A stretch of DNA of 16,290 bases, taken from JBBTWV01 sp038062615. Lineage in GTDB: Bacteria; Patescibacteriota; Gracilibacteria; UBA1369; UM-FILTER-53-11. Location: contig JBBTWV010000061.1 in the NCBI GenBank assembly GCA_038062615.1, positions 1-16,290 on the forward strand, read 5' to 3'. Under the pieces are notes generated by a model. It saw only the letters and a program-made list of their open reading frames with translations. It was not told the DNA's origin and ran no database searches. The position numbers and the translations under genes are program-made. This document shows positions 14,539 through 16,290 of the stretch, one piece after another (the stretch's first letter is position 1; each line of letters starts with the position of its first letter).

Positions 14539-14579
14539 CAGCATTCGCTCGGGAACCCACGAGACCCAAGCTCATGCTG
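14539..14579 (+). repeat. Imperfect hairpin upstream of the 14595 gene
   Basis: CAGCAT (14539..14544) pairs with ATGCTG (14574..14579). Inside it GCT/AGC and GGG/CCC pair, with a 2x2 and a 1x1 mismatch, around an 11-nt loop. It ends 15 nt before the ATG at 14595 and could affect initiation or simply be part of an inserted repeat. CCCACGAG occurs in its loop and also at 14483..14490. Confidence 0.45.
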
Positions 14580-14594
14580 TGTAAACTTATCTCT

Positions 14595-15797
14595 ATGCGC
14601 TCTCTCCGTCCCATCATTATCGTCTTCATACTGCTCTTCTTATTCGGCTTTGCTCCGCCTGCCGCCGGTCAAGGCGACCAGCCCACGCTAAGGCCGGAAG
14701 ATCTGCAATTTTTTGGCTCCGAGCCGGCTGCTAACGAAAGCGATGAAGGTCGCACGCTTTTAGCCTGTATCACTGGGCTGCGCCGCTTTCTTTCTCCGCC
14801 CAATGGTGATTTTTTTGAAGATTTTTATGACTATATTCGCGATTTTTCTCTCTTGCCTTTGCATTATGCCGATGTCGCCAATGTTGAAAACCAAACCAAC
14901 CGCGCCCGTTACGCCGTCATTGCCGCCTACCTCCGCTGTGATCTCAACCGTCTTAAAGCCGCCACGGATGCTTATTTTAGATTAGAAGCCGAGCTTTATT
15001 TCTTGCGCCATTTTGTGGACACCAATAGTGGTATCGTGCGTCAGCGTCTCGTGGAAAATCGCGAAGCCTTCCAAAAGCAGATGATGGATCGAATTATTCC
15101 GGCTCACTCCGCAGAGGATGAAGAAAAAGACCGCGCTCTTTTTGGAGCCTACTTTGATCAGTTTGCCGCGCAGTACCAAGCTCGTGGAGAAAGTTATGAC
15201 AAGGCAGAGGGGGATCCTATTTTTGATGAACTCGGCGCAAAATTTGATAAACTTGTTGACACCATCGCCACTTTTCAGGATCTCGGGAAGGAAGTCGGTG
15301 AATTTGGAAAAGATGTCGGGAGTGCCGTCGCCGAAGGTGCCGGTGCCGTCTATAACGGCGTCGCCGCTTTCCAAAATCCCGGCTCTGTTTTTAAAGATCT
15401 CGGCATGAACTTGCTCAACCGCCTTCAAATCTGTCCGGATCCTTCGGCTCCTGCTGACTGTCAAAACCTGTATGGCGTAGGCAAGAGTGCGGTGGATGCT
15501 TTTTTCAACGCCACTTCTAACATCAAAAAGTTTTACGAAAAAAAGACGTTTGAAGAAGTCCAAATTGCCGTCTCACAGCAAGACCTCAAACGCACAGAGG
15601 ACTTCACCAAAGCCGAGATGTTGGCGCGTTACGAACTCCTGTACGGACAGGTTAACGGCGACGGCATCACTACGGTAGTTAGCCGCCTGGATTACTTGCT
15701 CACGACTCTCGGCTCAGACGGCGAATTCGGTAGCCTCAAACCCCTCACCTCTGTGGCAGAGTGCGCTGATAAGGTAAAAGGAAACGTCTGTAAGTAA
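14595..15797 (+). CDS. Secreted helical protein with C-terminal cysteines (400 aa), unknown function
   Basis: Not recognised as a known family. The ATG at 14595 gives a clean signal peptide, MRSLRPIIIVFILLFLFGFA, with a likely cut near PPAAG/Q. An in-frame ATG at 14424 would add 57 residues read through the hairpin spacer and the end of the previous gene, so it was rejected. The mature protein is mainly helical with six cysteines (LLAC, YLRC, QIC, ADC, AEC and the terminal NVCK). A segment near residues 220-270 (LGKEVGEFGKDVGSAVAEGA) is amphipathic and Gly/Ala-rich. The end has the same Y-helix-then-Cys layout as its three upstream neighbours. It lies 134 nt after the previous stop, so it could have separate control, but no promoter was seen. 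Confidence 0.87.
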   Translation: MRSLRPIIIVFILLFLFGFAPPAAGQGDQPTLRPEDLQFFGSEPAANESDEGRTLLACITGLRRFLSPPNGDFFEDFYDYIRDFSLLPLHYADVANVENQTNRARYAVIAAYLRCDLNRLKAATDAYFRLEAELYFLRHFVDTNSGIVRQRLVENREAFQKQMMDRIIPAHSAEDEEKDRALFGAYFDQFAAQYQARGESYDKAEGDPIFDELGAKFDKLVDTIATFQDLGKEVGEFGKDVGSAVAEGAGAVYNGVAAFQNPGSVFKDLGMNLLNRLQICPDPSAPADCQNLYGVGKSAVDAFFNATSNIKKFYEKKTFEEVQIAVSQQDLKRTEDFTKAEMLARYELLYGQVNGDGITTVVSRLDYLLTTLGSDGEFGSLKPLTSVAECADKVKGNVCK

Positions 15798-15824
15798 ATG
15801 GTTTTACTATCCAGGAAGAAAAAC

Positions 15825-15837
15825 GACTTCAAAAGTC
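15825..15837 (-). terminator. Possible intrinsic terminator between the convergent genes
   Basis: GACTT (15825..15829) and AAGTC (15833..15837) form a 5-bp stem with a 3-nt loop. Read on the - strand it is followed by GTTTTTCTTCC, so it could end transcription of the 15890..16183 gene. On the + strand the following bases are only pyrimidine-rich. An alternative, mutually exclusive stem TCAAAAG/CTTTTGA (15829..15835 with 15846..15852) also exists. The stem is short and AT-rich. Confidence 0.35.
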
Positions 15838-15889
15838 TCTTCTATCTTTTGATATAGGAACGCACGATGATATTTACTGAGCCCCCTAG

Positions 15890-16183
15890 TTAATCAAGTT
15901 CACATTGTTCCTTGCGCGCTCTAAAATGCGCGACGCGCGGATGCTTGAGTGCTTCTCCTAAGTTAAAAGTTCCATCACCTACTTTTTCAAATAATCTTGC
16001 TAAGGCGTCACGAGATCCCACATCAATTCCGTGGTCTGATTGAAAAACAGTACTACCATCGCCTGATCTATGAATTTGGCTTAAATGGCCTAGGTCTGCG
16101 TTGTCAACATGGAGGTCTGGGAATTTTTTCTTCGCTTCTTCGTAACCTTCTCTCACCCAACTGTCGATATGTTCAAACGGCAT
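15890..16183 (-). CDS. Small hypothetical protein (97 aa)
   Basis: Not recognised. The product starts MPFEHIDSWVREGYEEAKKK and ends HFRARKEQCELD. It is soluble and charged, with no signal peptide or membrane segment, so unlike its neighbours it is probably cytoplasmic. Support for a real gene comes from a consensus-like promoter 20 to 50 nt upstream (16204..16232), a possible terminator downstream and convergent placement. There is no Shine-Dalgarno before the ATG, but the leader would be only about 14 nt. The stop is a TAA (TTA on + at 15890..15892). Confidence 0.6.
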   Translation of the reverse strand: MPFEHIDSWVREGYEEAKKKFPDLHVDNADLGHLSQIHRSGDGSTVFQSDHGIDVGSRDALARLFEKVGDGTFNLGEALKHPRVAHFRARKEQCELD

Positions 16184-16203
16184 AAAATTTTTTAGAAGAT
16201 TTT

Positions 16204-16232
16204 ATTCTACGTATTTCTATGTTCTTTGTCAA
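16204..16232 (-). promoter_or_regulatory. Sigma70-type promoter for the 97-aa gene
   Basis: On the - strand a perfect -35 TTGACA (16232..16227) is followed, after exactly 17 nt, by TAGAAT (16209..16204), a 5-of-6 match to the -10 consensus. A start site near 16197 would leave a leader of about 14 nt before the ATG at 16183. Nothing else recognisable lies in 16233..16290. Confidence 0.7.
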
Positions 16233-16290
16233 CCATGTCGTTTCTTCGAGTAATAGTGATAAATAACCTCTTTCACAAACGGAATAAACG

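Noticed and set aside
14366..14584. 72-codon + frame crossing the hairpin spacer
   Set aside because: Overlaps the end of the 12781 gene and reads through hairpins; no protein-like features.
15997..16185. 62-codon + frame opposite the 97-aa gene
   Set aside because: The - strand frame is longer and has a good promoter; this one has neither promoter nor family resemblance.
1..16290. tRNA, rRNA, CRISPR array or transposase gene
   Set aside because: No cloverleaf, rRNA-like stretch, regular direct repeats or transposase motifs seen on either strand.

Overview
The window holds one very long reading frame and four shorter downstream genes on the + strand, packed like an operon (19..15797), plus one small convergent gene on the - strand near the right edge. 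All five + strand products look exported. The giant product (3749 codons in this window) is a mosaic surface protein: bacterial Ig-like (invasin/BIG_1-type) domains, FG-GAP/VCBS-type calcium motifs, a DUF11-like domain, thrombospondin-3-like calcium loops, a long unrecognised middle with hydrophobic Gly/Pro-rich, helical and Leu-Pro-rich parts, a PKD domain and three C-terminal S-layer homology (SLH) repeats. The four downstream proteins are 201, 307, 559 and 400 aa. Each has an N-terminal signal/anchor, is mostly helical, and has a cysteine two to four residues from its C-terminus.

Layout: 1..146 probably carries a frameshift. A Gly/Ser/Asn linker reads in frame 3 while the giant protein continues in frame 1, and an in-frame TGA at 1..3 closes frame 1. 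The giant frame therefore probably lacks its true N-terminus and signal peptide. Positions 19..11268 are the giant gene; 11252..11857, 11861..12784 and 12781..14460 follow with overlaps or a 3-nt gap. A 134-nt structured spacer (14461..14594) precedes 14595..15797. A short AT-rich convergent intergenic stretch contains a possible terminator. The - strand gene 15890..16183 has a well-formed sigma70-type promoter upstream.

Organism: GC content is near 50%, Shine-Dalgarno motifs are essentially absent, and SLH/PKD/invasin mosaics together with short REP-like palindromes suggest an uncultivated bacterium, possibly of the Patescibacteria/CPR (for example Peregrinibacteria-like). This is inference; no ribosomal or marker gene is present. 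TGA behaves as a stop (end of the 11861 gene, inside an ATGA overlap), which argues against lineages that read TGA as glycine.

How the genes may work together (inference): the SLH repeats would attach the giant protein to the cell wall, its Ig/PKD/calcium modules would form a long disulfide- and calcium-stabilised stalk, and the four co-transcribed Cys-ended helical proteins would be partners of the same surface structure. I know of no described system with this gene set, so it is the main candidate for something new here. At least one 50-bp palindromic repeat (7764..7813) has been absorbed in frame into the giant gene; two weaker candidates lie elsewhere in it.
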